Notes: generated by a model not told the origin, from the letters alone. A stretch of DNA of 64,000 nucleotides from Brachyspira hampsonii (GCF_002214805.1 NZ_CP019914.1:992001-1056000); one strand, 5' to 3'. Counted from the stretch's first letter, positions 53,376 to 63,472 are shown. Made by a program: numbers and translations.

Positions 53376-54578
53376 TTAATTTTCTCTTCTTTTCATCTTT
53401 TTCAATACGATAATAACTACACAAAGAAGAACTATAACCCCCAAAGCAACAGGTATTACCCAGCCTTTATATGCAGTATCGTTAGAGAGTATTTCATTCC
53501 ATAAATTTTCCATTAATATATTAGTTTCATCAGGCAATGTTATATAAACATCACAGTTATACAAAGTTTCCTGATCCGGATATATTATTTTATTATTTCT
53601 AGTTTCGCTGCTCATTATAGCAATAGCTCCGTCATTTGGAGAAGCATAATTAATAAACTCTATATTTGCCAAAGCTATTTCAGGTTCAGATAAGAAATTA
53701 ATATACATCTCTCCTAGCTCAGGAGCACCTGAAGAAGAAGGTATGCACATAGAATCTACAAATAAATTAGCTCCTTTTTTAGGAATAACAAAATTCAAGT
53801 CAGGATTATTTGCCATCATACTTAAAGAGTCCCCAGCATAATAAACACCTATAGCAGCCTCTCCTGCCTCCATCTTATCATACATCTCATCCATTACATA
53901 AGACTGTACTAAAGGTTTTTGACTTTTTAAAAGTTTAGCACATTCTCTAAGTTCTGTTTCATTAGTAGTATTAAGAGAATATCCTAAATATGCCTGAGCT
54001 ATTCCAAAAGCATCTCTAGGGTTATAATACATAAGTATTTGTCCCTGATATTTTTTATCGAAAAGTATTTTCCAATCTATATCTGCTTCTTTTTCTTTTA
54101 CCAACTGTCTGTTATAAATTATTCCTGTTACTCCCCAAGTATAAGCCAAAGAATATTCTCCTGTAGGATCAAATGGAAGATTTTTAAATCTTTTATTGAT
54201 ATTAGTATTTGCAGGAATATTATTAAAATTCAATTTTCTTATCAAATTTTCTCTTATAAGTCTTTCTATCATATAATCAGAAGGTATTATAACATCATAT
54301 TGAATACCTCCAACTTTTAATTTAACATACATTTCTTCATTAGAGGCAAAAGTAGAATAGTTGACTTTCACTCCTGTAAGTTCCTCAAATATTTTATTTA
54401 CATCTAATGAACCGTCTGAACCATCCGATATATACTCGCCCCAATTATAAACATTAACTGCTAAATTCTGTCCCTTGTACTTATGATAATAGTTAGTATC
54501 AAATTTACTTAGATCAACAGTTTGAGCATTTGATACTATAGCAATAAGAATAAGAACTGCCAAAATTTTCTTTTTCAT
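53376..54578 (-). CDS. potD: Spermidine/putrescine-binding protein
   Basis: 400 residues. A signal peptide (KKILAVLILIAIVSNAQ) precedes a PotD-type receptor: NVYNWGEYISDG, YDVIIPSDYMIERL, YTWGVTGIIYN, and YYAGDSLSMM. Unusually a membrane helix (GWVIPVALGVIVLLCVVIIV) and basic tail follow at ~370-400, so it is tethered at the C-terminus. It is the last gene of the pot operon, ending at a terminator. Confidence 0.93.
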   Translation of the reverse strand: MKKKILAVLILIAIVSNAQTVDLSKFDTNYYHKYKGQNLAVNVYNWGEYISDGSDGSLDVNKIFEELTGVKVNYSTFASNEEMYVKLKVGGIQYDVIIPSDYMIERLIRENLIRKLNFNNIPANTNINKRFKNLPFDPTGEYSLAYTWGVTGIIYNRQLVKEKEADIDWKILFDKKYQGQILMYYNPRDAFGIAQAYLGYSLNTTNETELRECAKLLKSQKPLVQSYVMDEMYDKMEAGEAAIGVYYAGDSLSMMANNPDLNFVIPKKGANLFVDSMCIPSSSGAPELGEMYINFLSEPEIALANIEFINYASPNDGAIAIMSSETRNNKIIYPDQETLYNCDVYITLPDETNILMENLWNEILSNDTAYKGWVIPVALGVIVLLCVVIIVLKKMKRREN

Positions 54579-54593
54579 TTTGTTTCTCCTTTT

Positions 54594-55403
54594 TTAATTT
54601 TTATTTATTTTTCTTTTTAACTGCATTAAATATTTTTCTTTTTTAATCTCTTTTAAATTCATAACAACAAGACTTACAAGCACAACTATAAATATAACCG
54701 TAGATATAGCATTAATCTCAGGGCTTACTCTCTTTCTTGTCATAGAATATATAGTAATAGGCAAAGTCTGAGAAGTAATACCAGTAGTAAAATAGCTTAC
54801 AACAAAATCATCTAATGAATAAGTCAATGCCATTAAAAAACCGGCAAGTATACCCGGAAGTATATCCGGTATAACAACTTTCCAAAAAGCCATTGAAGGA
54901 GTACAGCCTAAATCTAAAGCCGCCTCATATAAACTATTATCCTGCTGTCTTAACTTAGGAAGTACATTTAATATAACATAAGGTACATTGAAAGTTATAT
55001 GTGCCAATATTAAAGTGGTAAATCCGAATTTAAGCTTCATTATAACAAATAAAAGCATTAAAGAGATGCCCGTTACTATTTCAGGATTTATTATAGATAC
55101 ATAAGTAATACCCATAACAGCACTTTTCATTTTTTTATTAAAACTATTTATACCTATTGCCGCCATTGTACCAAGTATAGTAGCAAATACTGAAGATACT
55201 GCCGCAACTATTATGGTATTAACAAATGAACTTAATATTAAATCATTAGAAAATAATTCTTTATACCAATTCAAAGTAAAACCAGTAAAAACGCCTCTTC
55301 CTCTTGCTTTATTAAAAGAGAAAAAAATTAGTATTGCTATTGGAGCATATAAAAATAAAAATATAAAAGCAATATAGCTTCTTGATAGTATTTTCTTTAT
55401 CAT
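54594..55403 (-). CDS. potC: Polyamine ABC transporter permease PotC
   Basis: 269 residues with six membrane helices. The EAA loop is EAALDLGCTPSMAFWKVVIP. It pairs with PotB as the channel. The gene lies 12 bases after potB and 15 before potD in one operon. Confidence 0.94.
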   Translation of the reverse strand: MIKKILSRSYIAFIFLFLYAPIAILIFFSFNKARGRGVFTGFTLNWYKELFSNDLILSSFVNTIIVAAVSSVFATILGTMAAIGINSFNKKMKSAVMGITYVSIINPEIVTGISLMLLFVIMKLKFGFTTLILAHITFNVPYVILNVLPKLRQQDNSLYEAALDLGCTPSMAFWKVVIPDILPGILAGFLMALTYSLDDFVVSYFTTGITSQTLPITIYSMTRKRVSPEINAISTVIFIVVLVSLVVMNLKEIKKEKYLMQLKRKINKN

Positions 55404-55415
55404 AACGGCATATCC

Positions 55416-56234
55416 TTATAAAAACATACCATTAATATCTTCATCTTCTTCATCTATCTGCTGCATAAGCATAATAGCACATAAAGATATTACAATTAAC
55501 ACCAAACTTATAGCCGAACCTAAATTAGGATTATAGGACATACCTAAAAACTGCATCTCTATTAAATCGCCTATAAGTATATTAGAACCGCCGCCAAGCA
55601 TACGAGAAATTACAAATGTACTTACCGCCGCAACGAATACCATTGTAACGCCTGCCGCCATTCCAGGTAAACTTAATGGAAATATTACTTTGCTGAATAC
55701 ATCAAAGGAATTAGCTCCCAAATCCTGAGAAGCCTCTATCAAACTATGATGTATTTTAGTCATAACAGAATAAAGCGGAAGTATCATAAAAGGAAGATAA
55801 TTATAAACCATTCCTATTAATACAGCAGCCTGAGTATTTATGAGTTTTACAGGTGAAAGCCCCACAAAAATAAGAGCTTTATTTATAAGTCCGTTATTTT
55901 CTAATATAGTCATCCAAGCATAAGTTCTAAGAAGAAAATTCATCCACATAGGAAGCATTACAAGCATTACTAAAGCATGCTGAACTGTTTTTTCCTGTCT
56001 TGATATATAATATGATAAAGGATAAGCAAGTATCAAACATATTATCGTAGCAACAGAAGCAAGCACTACAGAACGAACTATAACAGGAGTAAATGATGTA
56101 ACATTAGCAAAGTTATTTAAAGTGAAATCTCCTCTCTGATTTGTAAAAGCAAAATATATAACTAAAAAAAGAGGTACTAATACAAAAACTAATGTCCAGA
56201 TTAAATAAGGTATTGCCGGTATTTTTGTTTTCAT
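55416..56234 (-). CDS. potB: Polyamine ABC transporter permease PotB
   Basis: 272 residues with six membrane helices. The EAA loop is [20 protein letters not shown]. Its start overlaps the potA stop by four bases, so ATPase and permease are translationally coupled. A short acidic tail ([12 protein letters not shown]) ends the protein. Confidence 0.94.
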   Translation of the reverse strand: MKTKIPAIPYLIWTLVFVLVPLFLVIYFAFTNQRGDFTLNNFANVTSFTPVIVRSVVLASVATIICLILAYPLSYYISRQEKTVQHALVMLVMLPMWMNFLLRTYAWMTILENNGLINKALIFVGLSPVKLINTQAAVLIGMVYNYLPFMILPLYSVMTKIHHSLIEASQDLGANSFDVFSKVIFPLSLPGMAAGVTMVFVAAVSTFVISRMLGGGSNILIGDLIEMQFLGMSYNPNLGSAISLVLIVISLCAIMLMQQIDEEDEDINGMFL

Positions 56235-57289
56235 AATATCACCTCTTCTACAGTTTTTTTCATGATATGTATATTCTCTTTAGCAACATCTATCCCTATT
56301 TCAGTACCTGCTTCCCATTTCTCTGTAGAGTGTATTATCCATTTATAGCCATGAGCATCAAGTATCATCTCAAAATGAACGCCTTTAAATATAGCAGATT
56401 CCACCAAACCTGATATATTAGCATTGTCAGGAGGTACAACTATTATATCTTCAGGTCTTATAACAACATCAACTTTTTCTAATTTTTCAAAACCTTTGTC
56501 CACGCATTCAAACATATAACCTGCAAACTCTACAGAATAATCATCATGCATAATTCCGTCTATAATATTACTTTCACCAATGAAGTCTGCTATAAATGCA
56601 TTCTTAGGTTCATTATATATATCTTCAGGAGTTCCTATCTGAAGTATTTCTCCGTCTTTCATTACTGCTACAGTGTCGCTCATAGTTAATGCTTCTTCCT
56701 GATCATGAGTAACATATACAAAAGTAATTTCTAAAGACTGCTGAATTTTCTTTAATTCTATCTGCATTTCTTTTCTGAGTTTCAAATCCAAAGCCCCCAA
56801 AGGCTCATCAAGAAGCAGCACTCTAGGTTTATTAATAAGTGCCCTTGCAATTGCAACTCTCTGCTGCTGACCGCCTGAAAGTCTTGCAATATTTCTGTTT
56901 CCATAATTTTCTAAGTTCACCATTTTAAGCATTTGATGAACTCTCTCTTTAATATCTGATTTAGGAACTTTTTTAAGATTAAGTCCGAAAGCAATATTTT
57001 CAAAAACATTTAAATGCGGAAACAATGCATATCGCTGAAACACTGTATTAACTTCTCTTTTGTAAGCAGGAGTATCATTAATAACTTTTCCGTCAAAAAG
57101 AACTTCTCCTGAATCAGGTTTTATGAAGCCTGCTATAGTTCTAAGTATAGTTGTTTTGCCGCAGCCTGAAGGTCCTAAGAGAGTTAAAAATTCTTTATCT
57201 TTTATATCAAGATTAAGATTTTCTAATATAGAGTTTTCATCGTAGGAAACATTGATATTTTTTAAAGACACGATAATATTATCGCTCAT
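56231..57289 (-). CDS. potA: Polyamine ABC transporter ATP-binding protein
   Basis: 352 residues. Walker A GPSGCGKT, signature LSGGQQQR, Walker [13 protein letters not shown]-loop VTHDQEEA, and a C-terminal TOBE-type domain (~280-350). It powers import of spermidine/putrescine. Start at 57289 ([11 protein letters not shown]), right after GGGGGC; the frame from 57346 would read through the structured leader and is less likely. Confidence 0.95.
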   Translation of the reverse strand: MSDNIIVSLKNINVSYDENSILENLNLDIKDKEFLTLLGPSGCGKTTILRTIAGFIKPDSGEVLFDGKVINDTPAYKREVNTVFQRYALFPHLNVFENIAFGLNLKKVPKSDIKERVHQMLKMVNLENYGNRNIARLSGGQQQRVAIARALINKPRVLLLDEPLGALDLKLRKEMQIELKKIQQSLEITFVYVTHDQEEALTMSDTVAVMKDGEILQIGTPEDIYNEPKNAFIADFIGESNIIDGIMHDDYSVEFAGYMFECVDKGFEKLEKVDVVIRPEDIIVVPPDNANISGLVESAIFKGVHFEMILDAHGYKWIIHSTEKWEAGTEIGIDVAKENIHIMKKTVEEVIL

Positions 57290-57298
57290 AATAAAGCC

Positions 57299-57391
57299 CC
57301 CTATGCGTATATTTGCAATAGCCTCCGTAAAATTACGTATATACATCTTAACGTATAAAACGCAGTTTACTCGTCGCTTACCCGCATAGGG
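57299..57391 (-). promoter_or_regulatory. Structured potA leader that can sequester its ribosome-binding site
   Basis: On the minus strand CCCTATGCG (57391-57383) is exactly complementary to CGCATAGGG (57307-57299), which contains the start of the potA Shine-Dalgarno AGGGGG. The 75 bases between are unusually GC-rich here and carry smaller inverted repeats (CGTAA/TTACG). The rest of the 57290-57632 gap has an ATCCATTA/TAATGGAT hairpin and the next terminator. Confidence 0.5.
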
Positions 57392-57586
57392 TTTTTTTCG
57401 TTCTAGCTAATTATAGATTAATAATAAGCCTTTCTTAGTCAACAGATACACCTGCAAAGAATATCCATTACTTGAGCTATCGCATAATTATTTTTTAATG
57501 GATTTTAATATAATATAAATAAAAATAATGTCAATAGTATAAAAAACATTTTTAGTAATTTTTTAAATCTTTACATAATATCAAAA

Positions 57587-57614
57587 TAAAAAAAGAGGCT
57601 TTTTACAGCCCCAT
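57587..57614 (-). terminator. Intrinsic terminator of the small lipoprotein gene
   Basis: On the minus strand GGGGCT pairs with AGCCTC (one G-U), followed by T7. Confidence 0.7.
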
Positions 57615-57632
57615 TTATTTTATTAAACTTTA

Positions 57633-58013
57633 TTATTGTTTTGTTAGATATCCAGAACCAGAATTTGGATTAACGGTCAAATTAACTCCTCCGCTATCAA
57701 ATACAAATGTAAAACTATTTTCATTATTACTTAAACTATGATATTTAGTATCTGAATCTTTAACTATAACTTCTTGAGGTAATGTAGGAAGTGGTAAACC
57801 CATCATAGTAATAGTTGCACCAGTAGAGTCAACTTTTAATGTAACTTGAATTGCTGCTGATGAACCATTTGGATCATAAATATTACCAGAATAAGTACCA
57901 TACCATTTAGAATCTATACCTGTACCTGTTGATCCTGTCGTATCTTTGTTGCTGCAGCTTATTACTAGAAAACTTGAAACTAATAAAGTAAATAAAAATA
58001 ATTTTTTAATCAT
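57633..58013 (-). CDS. Small lipoprotein
   Basis: 126 residues with a lipobox (SSFLVISC), a Thr/Gly-rich linker (NKDTTGSTGTG) and one small beta-rich domain (KWYGTYSGNIYD... VTLKVDSTGATITMMG). This resembles the many small lipocalin-like lipoproteins of Brachyspira, of unknown role. AAAAGGGGC precedes the ATG. Confidence 0.75.
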   Translation of the reverse strand: MIKKLFLFTLLVSSFLVISCSNKDTTGSTGTGIDSKWYGTYSGNIYDPNGSSAAIQVTLKVDSTGATITMMGLPLPTLPQEVIVKDSDTKYHSLSNNENSFTFVFDSGGVNLTVNPNSGSGYLTKQ

Positions 58014-58136
58014 ATTTTGCCCCTTTTTAATATAACGATAAGAGTATATGTTTTTCTTTAATTAGTCAATAAACTCAATACAAAAAAATAAAGTTTTCAC
58101 CATTAAAATATTATTACTTAGAATAATTAAAATTAA

Positions 58137-59194
58137 TCAATAATTATACTCCAAACCTATTTCAAATACATGCTCCAAAACTTCATCATAATTAAATGGA
58201 GTATAATAATTAAAAGTAAAAATAAAATTATTATAGTTGATAATAAATTTGGTATTTAAATCCATTTTATAATTTGGAGAATGAGAGAAATAAGTTATTA
58301 TATTAAATAAATTATTAAGAAAAGATGAATAAACGCCTATAGAATAAAATGAATGACTATCCTCATAAAAATATTCTACATAAGGACTTAATATAAAATC
58401 ATAATTAGGAATAAAAGTATAATTTATTCCTAAAAGGCTTTTTATATCATTAAGACTTTTTCCTATATTATCACTGCTTAAAATATTATAAGTAACATTT
58501 CCGTAAAGTTTAAACCCTATATCAAATATATATGAAGCCTCAAAACCAAGCATTAAATTATTTTTAAGTGTTAAGTCATAAGTATATTTTGTAATAGCCA
58601 TTAAACCAAAATGTGAAGAAGAATATTTTAAATAATACCAAGCTCTGTAATACTTTGGTTCTTCCAGCAAATCTATTGACTTTGTGTCTGTGATAAATCC
58701 TATAGAATGTGTTATATTATTCTGATAAAAATTAAGCTCGCTGTTATATAAAGCATCAAAATCATTATATAGTACGCTCTCTCCTACAAACATATACTGC
58801 CTATTAAAACCTTCTCCGAAATGGAATTTTCTTTTACCTATATAAAAACCCAAAATATCATTTATATATGTAAATTGAATCTCATCAAAAGTAAAAGAAG
58901 CATAAGCCTTATTATCTGTCTGCTTTATAAAATTACCATTATCATAAATAAAATCTATGTTATCTTTGGTGTATATTCTTAATGCCGGCTTAAATGAAAA
59001 ATAAAAATTATTATTAAGATATTCAAATCCCAAATAAAAATAACTATCATTGCTTAAAACAGAATTTGGTATAAATGCCGTCTCTTTCATATCCATATAA
59101 CTAAAATTATTTTTTATTCCGAACTTAGGAGTTATATCAGCGAATGCTATAGATGATACAATAAAAAAATAAGATATATTTTTATATTTTTCAT
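58137..59194 (-). pseudogene. Probable outer-membrane protein, signal peptide out of frame at a T7 run
   Basis: The long frame opens at 59096 without a signal peptide. Translating further upstream in the same frame gives VSSIAFADITPKFGIKNNFS, a classic signal-peptide end and mature start, but no start codon. The ATG at 59194 gives MKNIKIYLIF and then stops. One extra T in the seven-T run (59163-59169) joins them into MKNIKIYLIFFIVSSIAFA plus the rest, 352 residues. The body is strand-rich and ends in aromatic residues, consistent with a barrel. It is eight bases after the LolA-like gene. Phase variation, decay or sequencing error are all possible. Confidence 0.7.
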
Positions 59195-59202
59195 TTCTTT
59201 AA

Positions 59203-59886
59203 TTAATCTCTAAATAAATTAAAAAGTATTTTCATGTTTTCACTTCTAAAATATGAGCTTGAATAATTTGAAGGCACTGTAGTTTCTATATGGCATATTG
59301 TACTTAAATTCGTATTAATAATCAAATTATAAAATTCCATATCATTAAAAGCATTATTACTAATTTTATATATTCCTTTTTTTAATGCCTTGCCGCTATT
59401 GTCAAAAAAATCTATACTGTAGCCATTAGAAGTTTTTTTTAATATTGCCTTAGCATAAGGAACGCTTCTATTTTTCTTTACTAAATTCACTTCTTCATCA
59501 CTTACAATGCTTTCAAGTTTATAATCATCAGTAAAGTTTATAGACATCAAATCATTCATATTGGCAGCACCCGTTACAACATAGCTCCCTGAAATTTTTA
59601 AAGGAGAAACCTGCTTCTCTCCCTGAACAAAAAATCCCTGATTATTAGCTAAAAATAAAGTTTTATTATCTTTCAAATACATCAACTTATAGTCTTTTCC
59701 CACTATCATATCAAAATTATTAATAGTTTTTTTTCCGTCTTTTATATCAGTAAAAGTTCCAGACATCTTATAACTTTTGCCGTCTCTATTATAAATATTG
59801 ACAAAATCATCAAATATATTCTGACTATACAAATTAAAAGATAAAATACTTATTATAAATAAAACTTTTAAAATTTTTCTAAACAT
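59203..59886 (-). CDS. LolA-like outer-membrane lipoprotein-sorting protein
   Basis: 227 residues with a signal peptide (ILKVLFIISILSFNLYSQ). The body is a run of beta strands (YKMSGTFTDIKDGKKTINNF, MIVGKDYKLMYLKDNKTLFL) of the LolA-like fold, as in proteins that carry lipidated or lipid cargo across the periplasm. The start overlaps the permease stop by eight bases. Context (ABC ATPase, FtsX-type permease, outer-membrane protein) strongly supports the assignment. Confidence 0.75.
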   Translation of the reverse strand: MFRKILKVLFIISILSFNLYSQNIFDDFVNIYNRDGKSYKMSGTFTDIKDGKKTINNFDMIVGKDYKLMYLKDNKTLFLANNQGFFVQGEKQVSPLKISGSYVVTGAANMNDLMSINFTDDYKLESIVSDEEVNLVKKNRSVPYAKAILKKTSNGYSIDFFDNSGKALKKGIYKISNNAFNDMEFYNLIINTNLSTICHIETTVPSNYSSSYFRSENMKILFNLFRD

Positions 59887-61096
59887 ATTTTATAACCTCT
59901 ATTATAGGCATTTTTATAACCTTTATTATTGGATAAATACCCGCTAAAATTGATACAGATAATACCCATACAAATATTAAAACAGTATCTTTGAATGTTA
60001 GTAATAAACTTAAAGGATAACCGTCAGTAGCCCCCGGAAATTTCATTATAAAGTTTGAAGCATTAAGTATTCCAGAAGCACTGTAAGAAATAATTATCGA
60101 AATAACTGAACTTAATACTGCCATTATTATAATTTCCAAAAATAAAAGCAAAGTTACATTTTTTATATTTATTCCTAAGGCACGCATAGTACCAAACTCA
60201 TTTAAACGCTCCAAAAAATTTGTAGTAAGCATCTGCATAACTGAAACAAATACTAATATGCTTAATACTCCCAAAGCTATTAAATAATTATTAGTATTCA
60301 TGTCAATAACAGAAAGTAAAAATGCATTCAAATCCTTCCAATCTTTAGCCTCATAATTTAAATTGTTTTCATTAAAATAGTTGTTAAGGTTATTTTTTAT
60401 TTCTTCTGCCTTTTTATAATCTTTCAAATATATGAGTAAATTATGGGCATCACCGTATTCAAGACCAAATACTTCATATACGGCATTAAGAGGACAGTAA
60501 ATAGTAATAGCATCTGAAGCACTATTATTTAATGATATCAAACCAACCGCCATTAAAGAACCTAAACTTATGCCCTCTCCAAAATCAGTCATCAAACTTA
60601 AATAAGGCTCTTCATCATAATTGAGATTAAAAAACTCTCCCAAATCTTTACCAAGCACCATAGTATTAATATCATCATCAAATATAGGAGTACCGGATTT
60701 TAACGATACTGATGACATAATCTTTGAAGGCTTCTCATAAGCATAACCTGAAAAGAATTTACTTTTACTTTCATTGCCTATAAGTCCGCTTATATCTAGT
60801 TTTTTCTGATAATCATTAACCTCATTTATAGTTTCAAGTTTTTTATAAATAATTTCAAAATCATTATCATTAAGCATATTAATTTTTTCGCTTTTTTTAT
60901 CCCAATATGATTTATCAGCTACTACAATAGAGCCTCCGCTTGTATTTATACTTGTAATAATGCCTTCTTTAGTAAAATTATTATATCCGCTTATCATCAT
61001 AAGAGATACAAAAGACACTATAATAAGTATCATATTTAAAATTGTTCTGGTTTTATTATACCAAAGATTATCAAAAGCTAATTTTATTATATTCAT
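59879..61096 (-). CDS. FtsX/LolC-like ABC transporter permease
   Basis: 405 residues. One N-terminal membrane helix (~17-37), a large periplasmic domain (MacB-PCD type, ~40-265), and three C-terminal helices with the FtsX signature ERLNEFGTMRALGI. This is the LolC/E-MacB class, which extracts or pushes lipoproteins or lipids rather than importing. A 103-base spacer separates it from the ATPase gene upstream. Confidence 0.88.
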   Translation of the reverse strand: MNIIKLAFDNLWYNKTRTILNMILIIVSFVSLMMISGYNNFTKEGIITSINTSGGSIVVADKSYWDKKSEKINMLNDNDFEIIYKKLETINEVNDYQKKLDISGLIGNESKSKFFSGYAYEKPSKIMSSVSLKSGTPIFDDDINTMVLGKDLGEFFNLNYDEEPYLSLMTDFGEGISLGSLMAVGLISLNNSASDAITIYCPLNAVYEVFGLEYGDAHNLLIYLKDYKKAEEIKNNLNNYFNENNLNYEAKDWKDLNAFLLSVIDMNTNNYLIALGVLSILVFVSVMQMLTTNFLERLNEFGTMRALGINIKNVTLLLFLEIIIMAVLSSVISIIISYSASGILNASNFIMKFPGATDGYPLSLLLTFKDTVLIFVWVLSVSILAGIYPIIKVIKMPIIEVIKYV

Positions 61097-61140
61097 TTTT
61101 CTATTCCATTATAATTATTAATAAAATTTTATTACTGTTC

Positions 61141-61190
61141 TTTTTCACTCGCACGCAGAGTGCTGGTGCAAAGCAGCCGCAAAAACTAAA
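61141..61190. repeat. GC-rich element inside the ABC gene pair
   Basis: CACTCGCACGCAGAGTG forms a 5-bp hairpin; GCTGGTGCAAAGCAGCCGC follows. It is strikingly GC-rich in this genome and shares CGCACGC with copy A of the dispersed element. Confidence 0.4.
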
Positions 61191-61199
61191 AAATTATTA

Positions 61200-61871
61200 C
61201 TATCTCTTGAGTGTTACCTCTCCATCTCTCATAATATATTTTGTATCAGCATAATTCTCTATCAATTCATCATGCGAAATAAAAAAGCCTATGCCGTTTC
61301 TTCTCTTTATAGTGTCTCTTATATATTCATAAATAAATTTGCTCGTGTCAGTGTCCAAATTCGCACTTATCTCATCGCCGAATATATAAGGAGCCTCACT
61401 TACCAATGCTCTAGCTATGGCTACTCTCTGTTTCTGTCCTCCTGAAAGCTGTTCTGGTTTTTTCTTTTTTAAATTATCTATTTTTAAGTTTTCTAATATT
61501 TCATTAACTTTTTTATTTATATTAGAATAACTTTCATTTAAAAATTTAAGAGGAAGTGCCACATTATCAAATACACTCTGAGTTTTTAATAGTTCAAGCG
61601 ACTGTAAAATAAGCCCAATGTTTAAAAGTCTGAAACTGCTTCTTTCTCTATCACTCAATCTTGAAACCTCTTTATCATTCCAATAAACTGCTCCCTCTGT
61701 AGGCACATCTATACTTGATAGTATATGAAGAAGCGTACTTTTACCAGCTCCAGAAACTCCAGCCACCCAAACAATTTCTCCGTCTTTTATCTCCAAACTA
61801 ATATTTTTATTTGCTGCTATATTATAATCTTTAGTATTATATATTTTTGATATATTTTTGCATCTTATCAT
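61200..61871 (-). CDS. LolD-like ABC transporter ATP-binding protein
   Basis: 223 residues. Walker A GVSGAGKS, signature LSGGQKQR, Walker B region YIFGDEISANLD and H-loop FFISHDE. Size and sequence fit LolD/MacB ATPases that pair with FtsX-type permeases. It is two bases after the TPR gene and drives the permease downstream. Confidence 0.9.
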   Translation of the reverse strand: MIRCKNISKIYNTKDYNIAANKNISLEIKDGEIVWVAGVSGAGKSTLLHILSSIDVPTEGAVYWNDKEVSRLSDRERSSFRLLNIGLILQSLELLKTQSVFDNVALPLKFLNESYSNINKKVNEILENLKIDNLKKKKPEQLSGGQKQRVAIARALVSEAPYIFGDEISANLDTDTSKFIYEYIRDTIKRRNGIGFFISHDELIENYADTKYIMRDGEVTLKR

Positions 61872-61873
61872 AA

Positions 61874-62650
61874 TTAAAAGTCACCCCCCTCCGCACTTAA
61901 AAATCCGTCATTACCTTTATCATAAGAGCTTTTTAATAAATACCCATAAAAACCCTTAGGATACATTTTCAAAGCATTATCCAATTCTTCAAATGCCTTA
62001 TCCGTTTCATTTACTTTCATATATGCCATAGACCTGTAAATATAAGCTCTGTAAATCATATAATCTGGTAAACTGCTTGTATCATTTAATGATGTCATTA
62101 CAGAATAGTATGCCGCATTATTATAAAAACTCAAAGTAGCTATCTGCCACATTCCGTATACCTGCTTTGCTCTTATATTATTTTTATTCTTTAATAGAGC
62201 CAAACGAGAATAAGTATACATATCAACAATCACACTGTAAGGATATTTTTTATTGAAAAAAGCAAGAGAAGTAAAAGAGTTAGCAAAATTGGCATAAGCT
62301 CCGTAAATATCAGAAGAGCCTTTTTTAAAAACTTTATCCTTTTTAAGATCTTTATATATATCCCCTAATATTTTATAATCCTCTTCAAAAGTTCCGCTTG
62401 CTATAGATACATTAGCCCATAGAGTGTAGCATTCTATACTTAAATACATCTTCTCTTCTTCGCTTAAATTACTGTTTTTTATTCTGTTTAAAATATCTTT
62501 AGCCTCGCTGGTTCTTACAAGTCTCCCCCCTGAATGATATTCATTATTTTTATTATCTATCTCTTTTAATATATTATTAGCTTCGCTTGAAATTTCAGCG
62601 TATAATCCTAAGAAAGAACTAATAAAAATCAAAAAAATCATTCTAAACAT
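61874..62650 (-). CDS. Secreted helical TPR-like protein
   Basis: 258 residues with a signal peptide (FRMIFLIFISSFLGLYAE). The rest is helical, with TPR-like pairs (MYLSIECYTLWANVSI..., MAYMKVNETDKAFEELDNALKMYPKGFYGYLLK). Its stop is two bases before the LolD-like gene, so it belongs to the module. Perhaps a periplasmic partner of the transporter. Confidence 0.72.
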   Translation of the reverse strand: MFRMIFLIFISSFLGLYAEISSEANNILKEIDNKNNEYHSGGRLVRTSEAKDILNRIKNSNLSEEEKMYLSIECYTLWANVSIASGTFEEDYKILGDIYKDLKKDKVFKKGSSDIYGAYANFANSFTSLAFFNKKYPYSVIVDMYTYSRLALLKNKNNIRAKQVYGMWQIATLSFYNNAAYYSVMTSLNDTSSLPDYMIYRAYIYRSMAYMKVNETDKAFEELDNALKMYPKGFYGYLLKSSYDKGNDGFLSAEGGDF

Positions 62651-62710
62651 TTTAATATCCTTATTTATTACAGCAATTTTATATATACTAACAATTTTTA
62701 AGTTTATAAT

Positions 62711-62740
62711 CTATTATAATAATCTTATATATAACTATAC
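62711..62740 (-). promoter_or_regulatory. Possible internal promoter before the TPR-ABC genes
   Basis: On the minus strand TTGTAT, 18 bases, TATAAT, in the 99-base gap between the two TPR genes. Confidence 0.35.
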
Positions 62741-62749
62741 AACTATATA

Positions 62750-63472
62750 TTAATTAAACATTCCTTTTCCTTTAGCATTCATATCAATAACATTTTTTAT
62801 AAAAGCCCCCTCTGGAAATATATCTTTTGCCATTTTCATGTACTTATCATAATTGGCTTTATCATTATTTTTAAAATAAGCCTGAGAAGTCCATAAATAA
62901 ACTATATGTTTTTCCCATTTCTCTTTAGCATTGCTTTCAGCCTTTTTAAATATTGGAAGTGCTTTATCTATTCCGCCTCCCACAAACTCTGGACTGTATG
63001 CTGTGAGTATTGCCTTACCCAAAAGTGAAGGAAAATGATTTGCATTGATTTTTAAAGCATTATCATATATCTCCCCAGCTTTTGCTGAAAGTTTTATAAC
63101 ATCATTAAATGAAGAATAATTAATAGCACCGCTCATCACATCAGCAACAGAAGACATATAATCAGCATCTTTTTCAGATAAAAGAGGAGTATTTTTATTA
63201 ATATTATCATTTAATAATTTATAAGCCTCTCTTTTACTTTTAGGATTCATGTATATGTCCATAAGCAAAATAAGATTCTCATAAGTTTGTTTTTCTATTT
63301 TTCCATAATTACCATTTTTTATCTTTTCTATAATAGCATTTAAATCCCCTTCTTTATTTGTATTAATCATATAATACAAGTTATAAAGTTCATTAAAATC
63401 CTTACTATATGAAAAAGCTGAAATAGTCAAAACAAAAGATAAAAATAAAACTGTTAAAATTTTTTTTATCAT
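62750..63472 (-). CDS. Secreted TPR-like protein, paralogue of the one at 46 kb
   Basis: 240 residues with a signal peptide (KKILTVLFLSFVLTISAFS). It is helical throughout and shares the pattern FPSLLGKAIL...GGGIDKALPIFKKAESNAKEK...YLWTSQAYFK and YDKYMKMAKDIFPEG with the 46-kb protein. Such TPR chains fit T-component-like or scaffold roles in the periplasm. It is 26 bases after the membrane protein upstream. Confidence 0.75.
   Translation of the reverse strand: MIKKILTVLFLSFVLTISAFSYSKDFNELYNLYYMINTNKEGDLNAIIEKIKNGNYGKIEKQTYENLILLMDIYMNPKSKREAYKLLNDNINKNTPLLSEKDADYMSSVADVMSGAINYSSFNDVIKLSAKAGEIYDNALKINANHFPSLLGKAILTAYSPEFVGGGIDKALPIFKKAESNAKEKWEKHIVYLWTSQAYFKNNDKANYDKYMKMAKDIFPEGAFIKNVIDMNAKGKGMFN

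Noticed and set aside
57289-57346. Longer PotA start at 57346
   Set aside because: It would translate the second arm of the leader and add residues not seen in PotA; GGGGG before 57289 fits better.
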